This document shows, in pieces, positions 47,601 to 58,331 of a DNA stretch of 64,000 nucleotides. Under the pieces are notes generated by a model, which had not been told where the DNA came from, did no database searches, and worked only from the letters and a program-made list of their open reading frames with translations. The stretch is taken from contig OX442425.1 of assembly GCA_949361645.1 (NCBI GenBank), positions 3,349,442-3,413,441 on the forward strand. The letters run 5' to 3'. This DNA comes from Spongilla lacustris. Taxonomy: Eukaryota; Porifera; Demospongiae; Spongillida; Spongillidae. Positions within the stretch are counted from its first letter, which is position 1, and each line of letters starts with the position of its first letter. The position numbers and the translations under genes are program-made.

Positions 47601-48183
47601 GAAGCATTAGAAATTTATGAGTGAACTAGGTTGCTCACAAAAAGTCATTTGTTGAAGTTACTGGGTCAGACCCAGTCTCAAACAAACAGCTTGCAACAGT
47701 GTAATTAGCTGCATTCAAATCAGCTTCAGTGAATACCTGAGCCTAAAATGGCACAAGCTGTTAACCAAAAAAATAAAAATTGGCCCACAGTTGTAAAGGG
47801 GTCTTCATTTTGAGTCAGGATAGCAATCTGCTTCCATGGATATTCAATAATTCCAGATGGATTGGTTCTAAAGTACCATTTGTATCTACTTCTGTCACTG
47901 AGTGCTGCACTATCTGAAAAGTAGCAAAAATAGTTCTATAAATGTACATAAACGTTATTGAATTTACAAAGGTCAATAAGTTGTACAAGTGCAACATTTA
48001 AATGTCTCGTGCTGAGTGAGATATGGTGGTGGTGGGGTGCAAAAAATCATATGGGGATACCATCCCTAACACCATACAGCTTCTACAAAGCATTGTAAAA
48101 ATTGTCTTATTTGAACTGAAAGGGGTAGGGAATAAAAACATATGGGTTTTAAGTTGACACAGCAATGTAAACAATATGCTAGT
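44616..48183 (-). pseudogene. Decayed third copy of GABA-B-like receptor
   Basis: Exons and introns align colinearly with receptor 1 (13847-17616) at high identity, but many parts are damaged. The coiled-coil exon is cut after about nine codons. TM7 has an internal deletion near 44762. The TM5-TM6 loop has lost bases near 44890. The TM2 exon is missing (about 45455-45490). The TM1 exon is shortened (near 45798 and 45868). The flytrap exon near 47837 has lost the middle segment around the HFGWK motif. The signal peptide and first flytrap exons are absent. The copy stops where receptor 1 gains its palindromic MITE (17617). It appears to be a segmental duplicate that is no longer functional. Confidence 0.85.
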
Positions 48184-49611
48184 GTGGATGAAAGAGGTCA
48201 AATGTGTCTATTTACACACGTGGCTTTGTTTGTAGATCAATAATGAGATGGGAGGGGGTAGAAATCACTACAGTCAATGCCACATATATTTGCATTTAAA
48301 AGCAATGTTTATGACCTGTGCTAAGCATTTGAAGGTGTTATGCCGAATGCAGAATGGTCCCTGTGCTGGCAAAATAGCTCTACCATTTGTTGTACCCATC
48401 ATTGTGATGTGTTGTTATTATTTCTTAATAGCACACACCAAACTATCATGCTAAGCTTAGTACGCTATGCTAAACAAATAGTTGTATGTAGTTGGCTACA
48501 ACATGGTTGGGGTGGTGGTAAATAAATAGTGTGGAGGCTTTATCTGACAAGGGTATTTGGAATGTTGTATACTGGCTTTTCACCTGCCACCTCATATTCT
48601 GACAGAATGACCAGTCAGTACACACACAATAGGCTTCGTATATGTGCACCATTCTGAAGTATGGGCAGAGTATCTGTTTTTAAACATCACTTTGCATACT
48701 TTAAAAATAGTGAAGCATTATTTCAGGATGCCACATCAGTTTCACAAGGCTACATCAATAGGGCCATCATGTCTGCTAACAGGCAGAGGTGGGCAATTGA
48801 AGTATACTGAGAGCTGTGTTGCTTTATGAAGTGCAAAGACTTTGAATCAGATGATTTGCTCCATGCTAATCGAATATATGACTTTTGCAAGGAGCTTCTC
48901 TACCTTGATATATTATCATAGCCTACTTCTTGCACACTAAGTCGCCCCCCCCCCCCCCCCCTCCCCCCCTCCCCCATGCAGTTTTGAAGCTCTGGATGTC
49001 CCATGGTGATAGTAACTATTGGGCCCCCAAAAACAAGGACTAGAGGATGTGGGAGGGTCAGTTACACTGTATAAGTTCCTTCATTTGGTTTGGGGTATGC
49101 CACTTTGTAGTTTTTATGTCACAAAACATAGTAGAAAAATGGTATAACCAGCTGTCTTGCACTTACCACCTTTAAAAAAAAAAAGAGAAAAGAATTACCT
49201 GGGAGGGGGAGGGGTCCCCACAATCCCCCTCCATCCCATTGGGCCTCTGCATATATAGCAACCTAGGTACATTTCGTGATCAGTCTTATACATTACCCGA
49301 GACTAAAGTAAACCTAGATGGACTGTGTGAAGCCTGCACTATCATGTTTAAAAATCATTATGTATTTAAACCTTTTTTGTGATGCACATTACCATGAATC
49401 AATATATGTAATTTGCAATGATTTTAAACTGCTATTCATGCTACACCTGACTCCACACAATAAGACCAAATTTCTAAGTTTTTAGGTTATTAGTTTGTAA
49501 ATTTTCAACCATACAGTCATAAGAGATGCAAACTTCATCTACATAAGGATTAGGTTAATGGTAATCAATGCATGGTAATCAGGTAAACAACTTTTGTTCG
49601 TGCGCCCAAAT
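48184..49611. other. Flank of receptor pseudogene
   Basis: No gene seen. A run of 17 C lies at 48945-48961, with a C/T continuation to 48975. Short frames at 48248-48829 lack recognisable features. Confidence 0.5.
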
Positions 49612-49735
49612 TTACTTTATGGATACTACTACGTACATTCAAGTAATCGGCCTTGAACTATTACTGGTTATTAAGATTGGTCGTGTTGTATACATTTCTG
49701 AGGTTGCTTCATGCTTTGCAATAATTCAAAGTTGT
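49612..49735. mobile_element. One-armed fragment of the 17617 palindromic MITE
   Basis: acgtacattcaagtaatcgg through tgcttcatgctttgcaataat matches 17668-17770. It is followed within 20 bases by GGATCCGCCACTG (49749-49761), which resembles an inverted copy of the CAGGGGCGGATCC end at 44393. Confidence 0.6.
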
Positions 49736-50844
49736 TGAAACCCTGCATGGATCCGCCACTGATGCTCTTCCAAAGCAAATTACATATGTCATGCGTGAAT
49801 CGAATCGCGCGTTTTTTAAATTTATTAATTTTTTTAAATAAAGAATTATATAACTTGTTATTTGCATGCACAATTCACGCTCACGTGAGAACAGGCTTTT
49901 TTTTTTACTTGTTGATAGGTAAGACTAAGAGATTTGCTGAATTGCCTAAAAAAATAAATGTGCAGTTGGACAACACGGATTCGGTGCTGTAATTCAGCTC
50001 AAAACAATGCGGATGCACGATGGTTCAGCAAACTGTCTACATTTGAAATTGAAACCAGTACTCTATATACTATCTCTGCCAATACATAGACCCGCTTTAA
50101 TTGTTTTTGTTTTTTTTACAAATTAATCGTCCGTGGCCAAAGCAGTCTGGACCTTCCTTTCGGAAATCTTAGGTCAATGATTTGGCTGCCGGTGGTGAAA
50201 CGTGCAGTAAAAGCTCAGAGTTTTTTATTTATTTTTTATTGCCTCTGCCCTTCCTCCGCTGATTCGACAATAACAGCTGCATGAGCGTCCAGTCCATCCA
50301 ATAGATATAGACGACGCCCCAAATGATGTAGAGGGTCGTTTCAGCTGCTTCCATCGCTTGATACTACAGTACTTCTGCTGCTCTACCCCGCGCAGCCAAT
50401 TGCTGCACTAGTTCTCACATCATTATTACATGTATGTATTGATTTTGATTTTACTTATATCAGTATCCTCGTTCAAAGTTCTACCTCGTAAATGTACGTG
50501 CGAGGTATGCACATGTTGCAGTGCCAGCCTGTGGGAGCTTGTTGTACTGACATCCTCAACATGTTACTACGCAATTATGATATGTTTTGTGATATGTTAG
50601 GGCCCGACTGGCCTTTGATATCATAAGGGCAACCAGTTTGTGTCTAAGGGGCTCACGAGTGAAGTGGAGGAGTGGACTTGGGATGGATGATGGAGCACCT
50701 CTCTACTCTATTTTATAGATTGCTCATGCATATGTATACTGGAAGAATGTAATTTATTTGTTTTATTTTACTGTAAATTCCTACACAGTATAGCTGTTTG
50801 TGTATTGTTTCAATTGTTATTATATTTAATATGTTTTGTGACTT

Positions 50845-50990
50845 AGAAGTTGCAAAGCGGCTGCATGGGCTCCGCCCCAGACCCCGATGGGGGAGCGCTG
50901 GTCCCCCCATACCCCCTTGCTGTAATACTGCTCCTCTGGTAAAACCGCATCCCCCCCCCCCCCCCCCCCCCCCCCATTACTTAACCGGGG
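50845..50990. mobile_element. Poly-C repeat element, copy 2 (inverted)
   Basis: agttgcaaagcggctg, then ggctccgccccagaccccga, then 25 C at 50951-50975. Inverted relative to the copies at 44393 and 63285. Confidence 0.55.
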
Positions 50991-51277
50991 CTGCTCTAAA
51001 GTTGACGGTTGCGCTTTGCTTCAGTCAATTTCCTGCACCATGGAATTCGAGCCACACATATTGGGACTACGAATTCAACTGACAACTGCGCATGCACTGA
51101 TAAAATAGAAAAAATATCAGCCAGCCCATACATTTCCTGGATTTAAAGTACAGCTTGGTCCGTAGCATTTTGGATATTCTGATTCAGATACATGTAGATT
51201 TTCACTGTATTGTTGAGTGGAAATTAAAGTGTCAATAAGGCTGTCGATCGGATCTTGGACGGATCTCTAATTGGACA

Positions 51278-51816
51278 ATGGCAAATGAACTAGCTAGCAG
51301 TACAGTTCTTTGTGTTTTGTCACAGACACCCAAAGGATGTTTAATTCAGCCGGTATTGGTTTTATGTTTTGGCAATGCTTCGACTCTGATAAAAGCAGGA
51401 TATTGGATTGGGTTTGTTCCCGAAGCAAGCTCAGCAGGACTGTTGGTAGCAGCATGTCCTCAAGGCTTCTGCACATCAGGTAAGGCCAGCACATGCCACT
51501 TCCATTGCAAGCTGATGATGAATTAACCAATGTTGTTTGTGTTACAAACAGGATGGGTGTGTTGTGTGGTGAGTGCCGTGGATCATATGCACCATCCATT
51601 AATGGTCATGTGTGCCTTGTGATTCATCTCATGCAGGTAATTGGAAACATCTTTAAGTACATAGGAATAGTGTATATTCCCTTAGTGCTGTTCTTTCTAG
51701 TCATCATCTTCTTCAATGTTCAGCTCACCACTGGCCTTGCCAATGCACACACGATTCTGTTACAACCATTGGTGCGTACAATAGTTGGTAGCCAGCTTCA
51801 CAAATTTTTAGGGTGA
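51278..51816 (+). pseudogene. Fragment of Cys-rich multipass membrane protein, frameshifted
   Basis: The first frame has GYWIGFVP...ACPQGFCTSG. After a frame change near 51485-51500 it continues DDELTNVVCVTNRMGVLCGECRGSYAPSING, then a hydrophobic segment (YIGIVYIPLVLFFLVIIFFN). A G-x-L-C-G-x-C-x-x-S/G-Y box followed by membrane helices recalls large uncharacterised membrane proteins of sponges and other invertebrates. That is recollection, not a search. The gap between frames is too short for a normal intron, so I score it as a frameshift or sequencing error. The left part and later helices are missing. Confidence 0.5.
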
Positions 51817-52139
51817 GAACACATCTTTCAACAGTTGCTTCTTTGTGGATGCACATCATTTACACCGTCTTAGAACACAAAATGCCAAAATTGGCATGTA
51901 CTAATATATCACCTATTTGCAACTTTTTTCATAACAGCTTCAAGTATTTGCAGACTGGTTAATTTCATATATACCAGTGGTGCAACAAATAACTGGCATG
52001 CTGAGTACAATATGGGGTATTAGAGGTATGCTCTACCTTCTTCCATAATCACTATCTTAGGAAATCATTGCACTTCTAATAACTCTGCCTGGATTGATAC
52101 CATATTCATCTTTTCGAGAAATGCTTCAGTAAAGTGTTC

Positions 52140-52167
52140 ACACACACAACACTCACATGCACACATT

Positions 52168-52225
<58 letters not shown>
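52140..52225. repeat. (CA)n microsatellite
   Basis: About 60 bases of CA dinucleotide at 52164-52225, with impure CA before it. Open frames across it are artefacts. Confidence 0.9.
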
Positions 52226-52227
<2 letters not shown>

Positions 52228-52407
52228 ACGGCCACGCTACTGACTGTCATTGCATATATGTATGCATAACTTACGATGAAGTAATGAATATATTAGCAAG
52301 CCCAGTGTGGGAGACTGGGACCGAGACTATGCGTGTACATGTAGTGACATTTTATTTATTTATAAATACGTCTAAAAATTGCCATTTCTTTACGTGCCAA
52401 TCTAATA

Positions 52408-54568
52408 ATGTCTATCGAGGTTGGTGTCGCTCTAAGAAATGACCGTCGTCGGGTACAATTTATTGGTGCCGGTGGGTTGGCAAAGCTGCTGCCAGCAATT
52501 GTCCACACATTTAAAGACAGCTCTCTGTCGGAGGATGGCATCATGGTAATAAATGAGAAAGATGAAATCGTCCTAAATCCAGATGACGAAATAGAAAATG
52601 GCAGCAGCCTAAAGGTGATATTCAGAAAGCCAAAGGCAAAGAGCGAACGTGAGAAAGTCAAGGCTAATTCCAGCCCGTGTTCCATACATGGACAAGGTAA
52701 CCGATGTATATAGATAAAATTCATAAATGCGCGGCGGCTCATGATCAGTGGATTTGTTCGCGCGAATATTGATCTCCTGCGGTAGTATTATAACATTTTA
52801 CGTAGTGCGACAGATATATTGTTCAATTACTTAAATCCATCGTTTAAGGATTCCTAGTAGAACGTGTGCATCAGGCTAGTAGCCGTGAAGCAATGAGTGT
52901 AAGATATCCAGATATCGTGGCATAAAGTACTCTTCTTTAATGTATACAGCCCGCGGCGGTAACATTAGCTCTAGATATGCATTGTACATGTAATAGATGT
53001 TATTTTGTGCATTGAGAAGGAACTTGGTGGCTTTTAATCCTGTCACCATATACAAACTCTGATCAAATAAGCTCAACTTTTGACTGAAGCATTTGGTTTT
53101 ATTCATCATCTTTTATCAAAAGGCGTTCACTAGCTACAACTGTAATATTCACTAGTTCTCTGTTAAATGAACGCGACGAAAGAATACTCAACATTTGTTT
53201 AGAACTAAAATTTACTTTTAACGTCCCTTCAGTATTATGCAATACTAGCTGTCTTGGTTCTCTTCAAGCGATCGCCCTTGTTGCTTATTGCGCGACCTAG
53301 TTACAGAGGTTTTAATAAGTTGACCTGATTTTTTTTTGTATATCAGATCTACAGAAAATGAAGACTGGTCTACTTCAGCTATCAATAGAAGAAAGAGCTG
53401 AGCAACTTATCTCATCAACGTCAACACCAACTCTATTGCCGTGTGTAAGAGAATATTCTGAACAGGAACTTAAAGAGAGAAAACAACATCGTGAAATGAA
53501 ATCTAAAATGCTGCTTGAAGCTTATCTAATGGTGATGTGGTTATTATATTGGCATTTGTATTATATCGGTTTGCATTGTGGCATTCATTTCATTCTAGCA
53601 CAAGCAATTGTTTCACTGACCATGATATATAATGGCCTCTCTTCTCATTATTTGACTGAAGCAGTTTAAAGATACAACTGTTTATTGTTTAGATGTCTGG
53701 TGTGGATTTATAGTAGCCTTGATTTTCCTGCTCTTTTCAGAGCAATACATGTACAGAAACTTCACACACAGTTCTGCTTGAAGCAATGCTTCAGTCATTT
53801 GCTCCAGAATTGAATGTAAATTGACATGTAGTGACCTATGTTTGTTACAGCTGATGTTGCATCTTTCACAATTACACAATAGTCCCTTTTACTGTGACAT
53901 ATTTCCGCATTTTTCTACCTTTGGTACCTCCCACAATGCATACAAATAGTGAACAATGCATTATAATAGATTTGTATCCTTCGAAGTGTACATGTATATT
54001 TAGTGGCAGAAAATCTATGTTACTCATTTTCCTCTGCTGCTTGTTCAACTGCATTGAGCAAAAGAACTGAACGAAATAAAATAGATATCCACTTGCCCAA
54101 TATATATTACCATGTTAGCCAGCAGGCTGTGTCTTGAAGTGATGCTATCAACAATAATTCCACCTTTCGTGCAATATAACAGTTAATTCAATTAAGCACA
54201 TGTTTTTTCCCCCTACTTGTTTCATTTTAGTTCAACATTATGTACAACAAATTATAAACTGTGTCAGAGACAAAGGCTTTTCAGAACCTGGATTAAAGTT
54301 TGATCTTCCAGTAGACATTATAATCAAAACATTTTTTTCATTTAGTGGAGAAAAATATTTTTATAGGACACACATGTACAGTTGTAATTTGCATGTACCT
54401 AACTGTGAGGGACATGATACATTGTAGCTACAAAGCCATAACTGCATGAGGAATAGAAACACATATGGCAAACACATGTACAAGGTGATATTATAATTTA
54501 AAAACATTATTTATTTATTGTGCAGGTAAAGGTTTGCTTCCTTCTTGACTGTACCGGTTCTATGCTTC
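52408..54568 (+). pseudogene. VWA-kinase copy B, 5' part, interrupted by LTR element
   Basis: Exon 52408-52696 starts MSIEVGVALRNDRRRVQFIG and carries an acidic, ubiquitin-like-looking domain (VINEKDEIVLNPDDEIENGS). It joins in phase 1 to exon 53347-53531 (QLSIEERAEQLISS...), about 75% identical to copy A. The VWA exon starts at 54526 (VKVCFLLDCTGSM) and is cut after CTTCT at 54568 by an LTR. No kinase domain follows within the window, so this copy is truncated. An extra open segment at 54229-54330 (QHYVQQIINCVRDKGF) does not fit the phase and is unassigned. The copy is useful because it shows the missing N-terminal exon of the family. Confidence 0.7.
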
Positions 54569-55668
54569 TGTAGCGCACATGCGCATTAGTAATTAGGGCG
54601 TGGTGTGCACATGCGCGGGTGGTAGAACTCGTAGTATTTAATCATATTCTATTTATACTGTGTGTATCTTTCCTGATTGATATATCCGCTACACTGGTGT
54701 CAGAAGTGGGATCATGGACGAAGAAGAAAAAGCGGACAGCTCGCAGGGAGTCACCGGGAGTCGGGTCATGGCAAAAGACATCGCGCAGGACTGAAGACAG
54801 CCCGCGGAGAGTCACCAGATACAGTGTTCGGCCTCCGTTGCGTTTTGCAGGCAAGGGGGCTGACTTCAGGTTACGGATGCAGCGCGTAGAGCTCTACTTC
54901 AGGGAAGCTGAGGTTACCGAGGATAAGAGAGGGCAGGCTTATTGGACGACGAACCATTTCGTATCGTGAGTCAGATGGGTTTGTTAATTTTTTACAGCGG
55001 TATAGATTATGCAGCTGTGAAGGAGTGCCTTGAAAAGCAGTTTGCACCTTCCGGAATACGGCAACGCAAATTCCACATGGGACAGCAAGGGCAGGCCGAG
55101 TCGCTGATAGGATTTTCGGCAAGGCTGCGTATGCTTGTGGACAAGGCATATCCATCATGGGCGGCGGAAGAGCGCCTGGAACTAGTTCGTAATCAGTTTA
55201 TTCACGGCATTCGTTCCTCCTCTATCCAGCTTAAGCTTCTGCAAGAACAAGTGGATACACTGGAAGCTGCTATTGAGTTGGCCTGCAGGTTGGAGTCTGT
55301 TGAATCGGCATTGAACTCTTTTCAGACTGCGAAGACAGCGGCAGGCGTCACGAAGACTCTGGACTGTTCTGAGGGACCTCTTGCGGGACCTCACACGGAT
55401 AGTGGGAGTTATCAGGAACTGGTCGCGCTAGTTAAATCCCTGTCGCAACAACTGGATACCTTCCGCAAGGGAAAGACACGCACACTGACAGTACAAATAG
55501 AATATGATTAAATACTACGAGTTCTATGTGCACACCACGCCCTAATTACTAATGCGCATGTGCGCTACACTATTCCCTCCTCCACATGCGCGGGTGGTAG
55601 AACTCGTAGTATTTAATCATATTCTATTTGTACTGTGCGTGTCTTTCCTGATTGATATATCCGCTACA
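54569..55668 (+). mobile_element. Small LTR retroelement with gag only and an inverted extra LTR
   Basis: The 5' LTR (54569-54693, 125 bases) starts TGTAGCGCACATGCGC and ends ATATATCCGCTACA. It is followed by a primer-binding-like TGGTGTCAGAAGTGGGATC. Gag-like frames follow, then an inverted LTR part (about 55468-55569), then a direct LTR lacking its first 45 or so bases (55581-55668). No pol. This is a TRIM-like or gag-only Ty3/gypsy derivative. It sits in the VWA exon of kinase copy B. No target duplication is recognisable on the right, suggesting later rearrangement. Confidence 0.75.
54942..55511 (+). CDS. Retroelement gag-like protein
   Basis: ECLEKQFAPSGIRQRKFHMG, then FSARLRMLVDKAYPSW, then LVRNQFIHGIRS matches Ty3/gypsy Retrotrans_gag capsid sequence. 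The N-terminal part is in another frame (54714-54969: RVELYFREAEVTEDKRG), so the full gag is broken or frameshifted near 54955. No CCHC knuckle is seen. The last 14 or so residues are read into the inverted LTR. Confidence 0.65.
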   Translation: MDDEPFRIVSQMGLLIFYSGIDYAAVKECLEKQFAPSGIRQRKFHMGQQGQAESLIGFSARLRMLVDKAYPSWAAEERLELVRNQFIHGIRSSSIQLKLLQEQVDTLEAAIELACRLESVESALNSFQTAKTAAGVTKTLDCSEGPLAGPHTDSGSYQELVALVKSLSQQLDTFRKGKTRTLTVQIEYD

Positions 55669-56233
55669 TAAGCTATCATCAGTTACATGTTTACCCCGGA
55701 TATTGTCGTAAAGGCTGTACATCAATATGAGACTGGTAACTTATTGGGTAACACTGACGATTCCACAAATCCAACAACTGGATTCAAGGGGGTGTCAGGA
55801 ATGCAATTTTATACACCACATTTACACTTGTTAAATTCATAGAGGCGAGTGGACCAATAACGTGTGTCTAGGATGCATTAATATGCCACACCATGCAGAT
55901 TTGAATGTGGCTCTTCTTTAGAATGCGTGTCAGTTGCAATAAAAGCCTGTATAAATGAATACAGGTGTAAAAGACTGGCCAATGAACCCAAATTGCAAAT
56001 AGCAAGATATCAATACATGGAGGGAGCACCGTAATCAGCTAGGGGTTGGGGAAGGGGGCGGAGCCTTGGCTTCCCCGGGCCCCCTTTCCTGAGGCCACTC
56101 TCAACCTTAATAAATTATAGCAATACCCTTATTCAAAATTGCATGCCGGAGATTCAAAAATTAACAGAATTGGTGGAAATGATATAAGTTCAGCCGGACT
56201 ACAGTACATATGCCTATAAAGATGAGCTCTGTC
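55669..56233. other. Repeat-derived flank between LTR element and dispanin gene
   Basis: aagctatcatcagttacatg through ttattgggtaacactgacg (about 55671-55760) recurs at 57953-58125, where it is split by an 86-base insertion. The rest has no recognised feature. A ggggcggagcctt motif is near 56055. Confidence 0.5.
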
Positions 56234-57692
56234 TTAATTGCACTTGATGTTTGTACCAATTCTGTGGCACTGTATGCTGCCTTGGCTTATGCCTATGCCC
56301 AGGCCAAGAGCCAGGCCAGCAATTGGCAATATAACAAAATACAACACCACTGCTGCAATGTTCAGCCCTAGGGCTCGTTTCACACTGCGCATAGCACCTA
56401 TAGTGTCTCCCCTTGCTGCAGCAATCCTGGCCTGTATGGCAAGCATGTTAAGGTGTCATGTTCAGAAAGTTCATGCAGGTCCCTTGAAAATCATATGCAG
56501 GTCAACATTACGCTAACACTCATGTAAATAGCAGGGGGAAATGGCCTACAGTATATCTAAGATGACTTACTGAGGAGGCAGCAGTGATGGCAGGGATGGT
56601 ACAGAATAGAAAGCACCATGAGCCACTGATGAAGCAGATGAAGGAAAGGACAATGGAGGTAATGTACAGGATAAAGTAGTGGTCAAAATCTGGTGTGACC
56701 ATTGCTGTACGTGTGGTAGTGGTCTTTGGCTGGACAACCACTACAGTATGTTCTGCCTGTTGACATGGAGATCATGTTACACACATGCAGTACAAAACAA
56801 ATCCACAGGCTCACCTGCTGCTGTGTACCTACTGAAAAGGAATGGAGAAAGGGGAAGATGGAGGAGGAGAATAATGTTGTATGTCGGGAGAAGGGAGGAG
56901 GAAGAAGTGATCCATGTGGGAAGCAAGTTGTAATTAATTTGACTGTACATGCAAAACTTAATTGTAAGGAAAATACAGGTTTATTTAAATATTAGGTTGA
57001 CACTGAACCTTGGAGGCTGTATGGTGGAGGTAGCTGGGATGAGATCAATCCCTGTTGAGGAGGGATGTATACTACACTGGGCTGTGAGAGGTAGGCTCCT
57101 CCCTGTAAGGGGTTACTGCTTTTCTGTGTGTCGTTGGCCACTCCTCTTTCCGAATATGTGAAGTTTTGTACATCTGAAGGTGTGTAGGAAGCTGCAAGGG
57201 AAAGTAGCATTTGGTCGGCTTCTGTTGACTATTTTGTTATCAGGTGCAAAGTGATGCCGCCCATTGTGCGATTATACTATTAATTGAGATACTAGAAAAA
57301 CCATGTGGTGGATTTTTTGGAAGGGAAAGTTGACTGACTGTCCTTCCAGTAGCAGATCTAGTTGAAGGGAAATGCTACCTCCACAGTTAAAGTGAATTAG
57401 TGGAAACGTGTTCCCTTCATAAAAGACAACTCTGATAATCCAACTTGATATTATTTATTTTGCATCCACCTTTATGATTAAATATCGCGCTTTGAGTAGT
57501 TAAAATATATGGCACGTGCCAATAAAACTCTTCGCACAGATATATGTGCATGCATGAACGTATTTCGCGCACCAATGTAAAGAAAATTTACTTTGGAATC
57601 TGGAAACGGCATGTAGTTCATCCACCCGCGACTAAAATATATATGCTCCCGCCAATACGGGTACACCTAGACACCCCTAACTCACCTGACAT
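56234..57692 (-). CDS. Dispanin/CD225-domain membrane protein (IFITM/PRRT-like)
   Basis: Four coding exons join in frame (189 residues): 57686-57692 (ATG TCA G), 57009-57191, 56571-56752, 56234-56431. The N-terminal half is Pro/Gln/Ser rich (YIPPQQGLISSQLPPPYS), as in cytosolic tails of PRRT-type dispanins. The CD225 region follows: a first membrane segment (YFILYITSIVLSFICFISGS), CTIPAITAASSARIAAARGD, and a second segment (LNIAAVVLYFVILPIAGLAL). The intramembrane/loop pattern A-x-x-A-R-G-D-x-x-G-A is the family hallmark. Known members include IFITM restriction factors and synaptic PRRT proteins. The role here is unknown. Exon 1 has only seven coding bases and is inferred from a perfect ATGTCAG|GTGAGT and phase match. 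Confidence 0.75.
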
Positions 57693-57987
57693 TATGGTCA
57701 AGATTATGTGTATGCGACTTACCACTAGTAGACTTGCGGAGCTTATGTATTCACGCACGCATTAAATATTTCATGACACACTTTGATCGTGGTGCAATGT
57801 TTATTCCGGCGAAGATTCAGCTTCCGCCGATGCCAGTGCGCATGCGCTGTATAATTAGTAACGGAAAGCGCAATATGATCAGCAGACGTATCAAATACCA
57901 AAATTAGATCAGTTTTCAGTCGTAACAACACCAGTCCCTCCATGACATAATATAAGCTATCATCAGTTACATGTTTACCCCGGATAT

Positions 57988-58077
57988 CGTCGTAAAGAAA
58001 TCGCGATATATCGCCTTTCGCGATATAAGCATTTAATCGCGATATATCGCCTTTCGCGATATATCGCGGCAACACTG
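57988..58077. mobile_element. Short hAT-like insert with CGATATATCGCG repeats
   Basis: Compared with the copy at 55671-55760, 86 extra bases are present here. They end CGCGGCAACACTG, the reverse complement of CAGTGTTGCCGCG, and contain four CGATATATCGCG-type palindromes. The other end lacks a matching terminus. Probably a deleted hAT-type MITE. Confidence 0.5.
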
Positions 58078-58266
58078 GCCGTACATCAACATGAGACTGG
58101 TAACTTATTGGGTAACGCTGACGTATACGGAGTGCGCTATACTGTTTTGCGTGTGCGTCTAATACGATATGAATAGAGCATTGCCTATCAGTCCAGGAAT
58201 AATGGTGTCAATAAGGTAATTATCTCCAATGTACAGTTCAGGTACGGCGGAGGGTACATAAGACTT

Positions 58267-58294
58267 GGGGGGGGGGGGGGGGGGGGGGGGGGGG
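58267..58294. repeat. Poly-G run (28)
   Basis: A run of 28 G, 40 bases left of the CAGTGTTGCCGCGG terminus at 58332. Confidence 0.9.
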
Positions 58295-58331
58295 ATTTCC
58301 GTCCGTACCAGCTGTGGACTGATCATGAACC

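Noticed and set aside
52134..52442. Secreted His/Thr-rich peptide
   Set aside because: Produced by the (CA)n microsatellite.
57743..58075. 110-residue minus frame (IAKGDISR repeats)
   Set aside because: The repeat IAKGDISR is a translation of the CGATATATCGCG palindromes of a small transposon.
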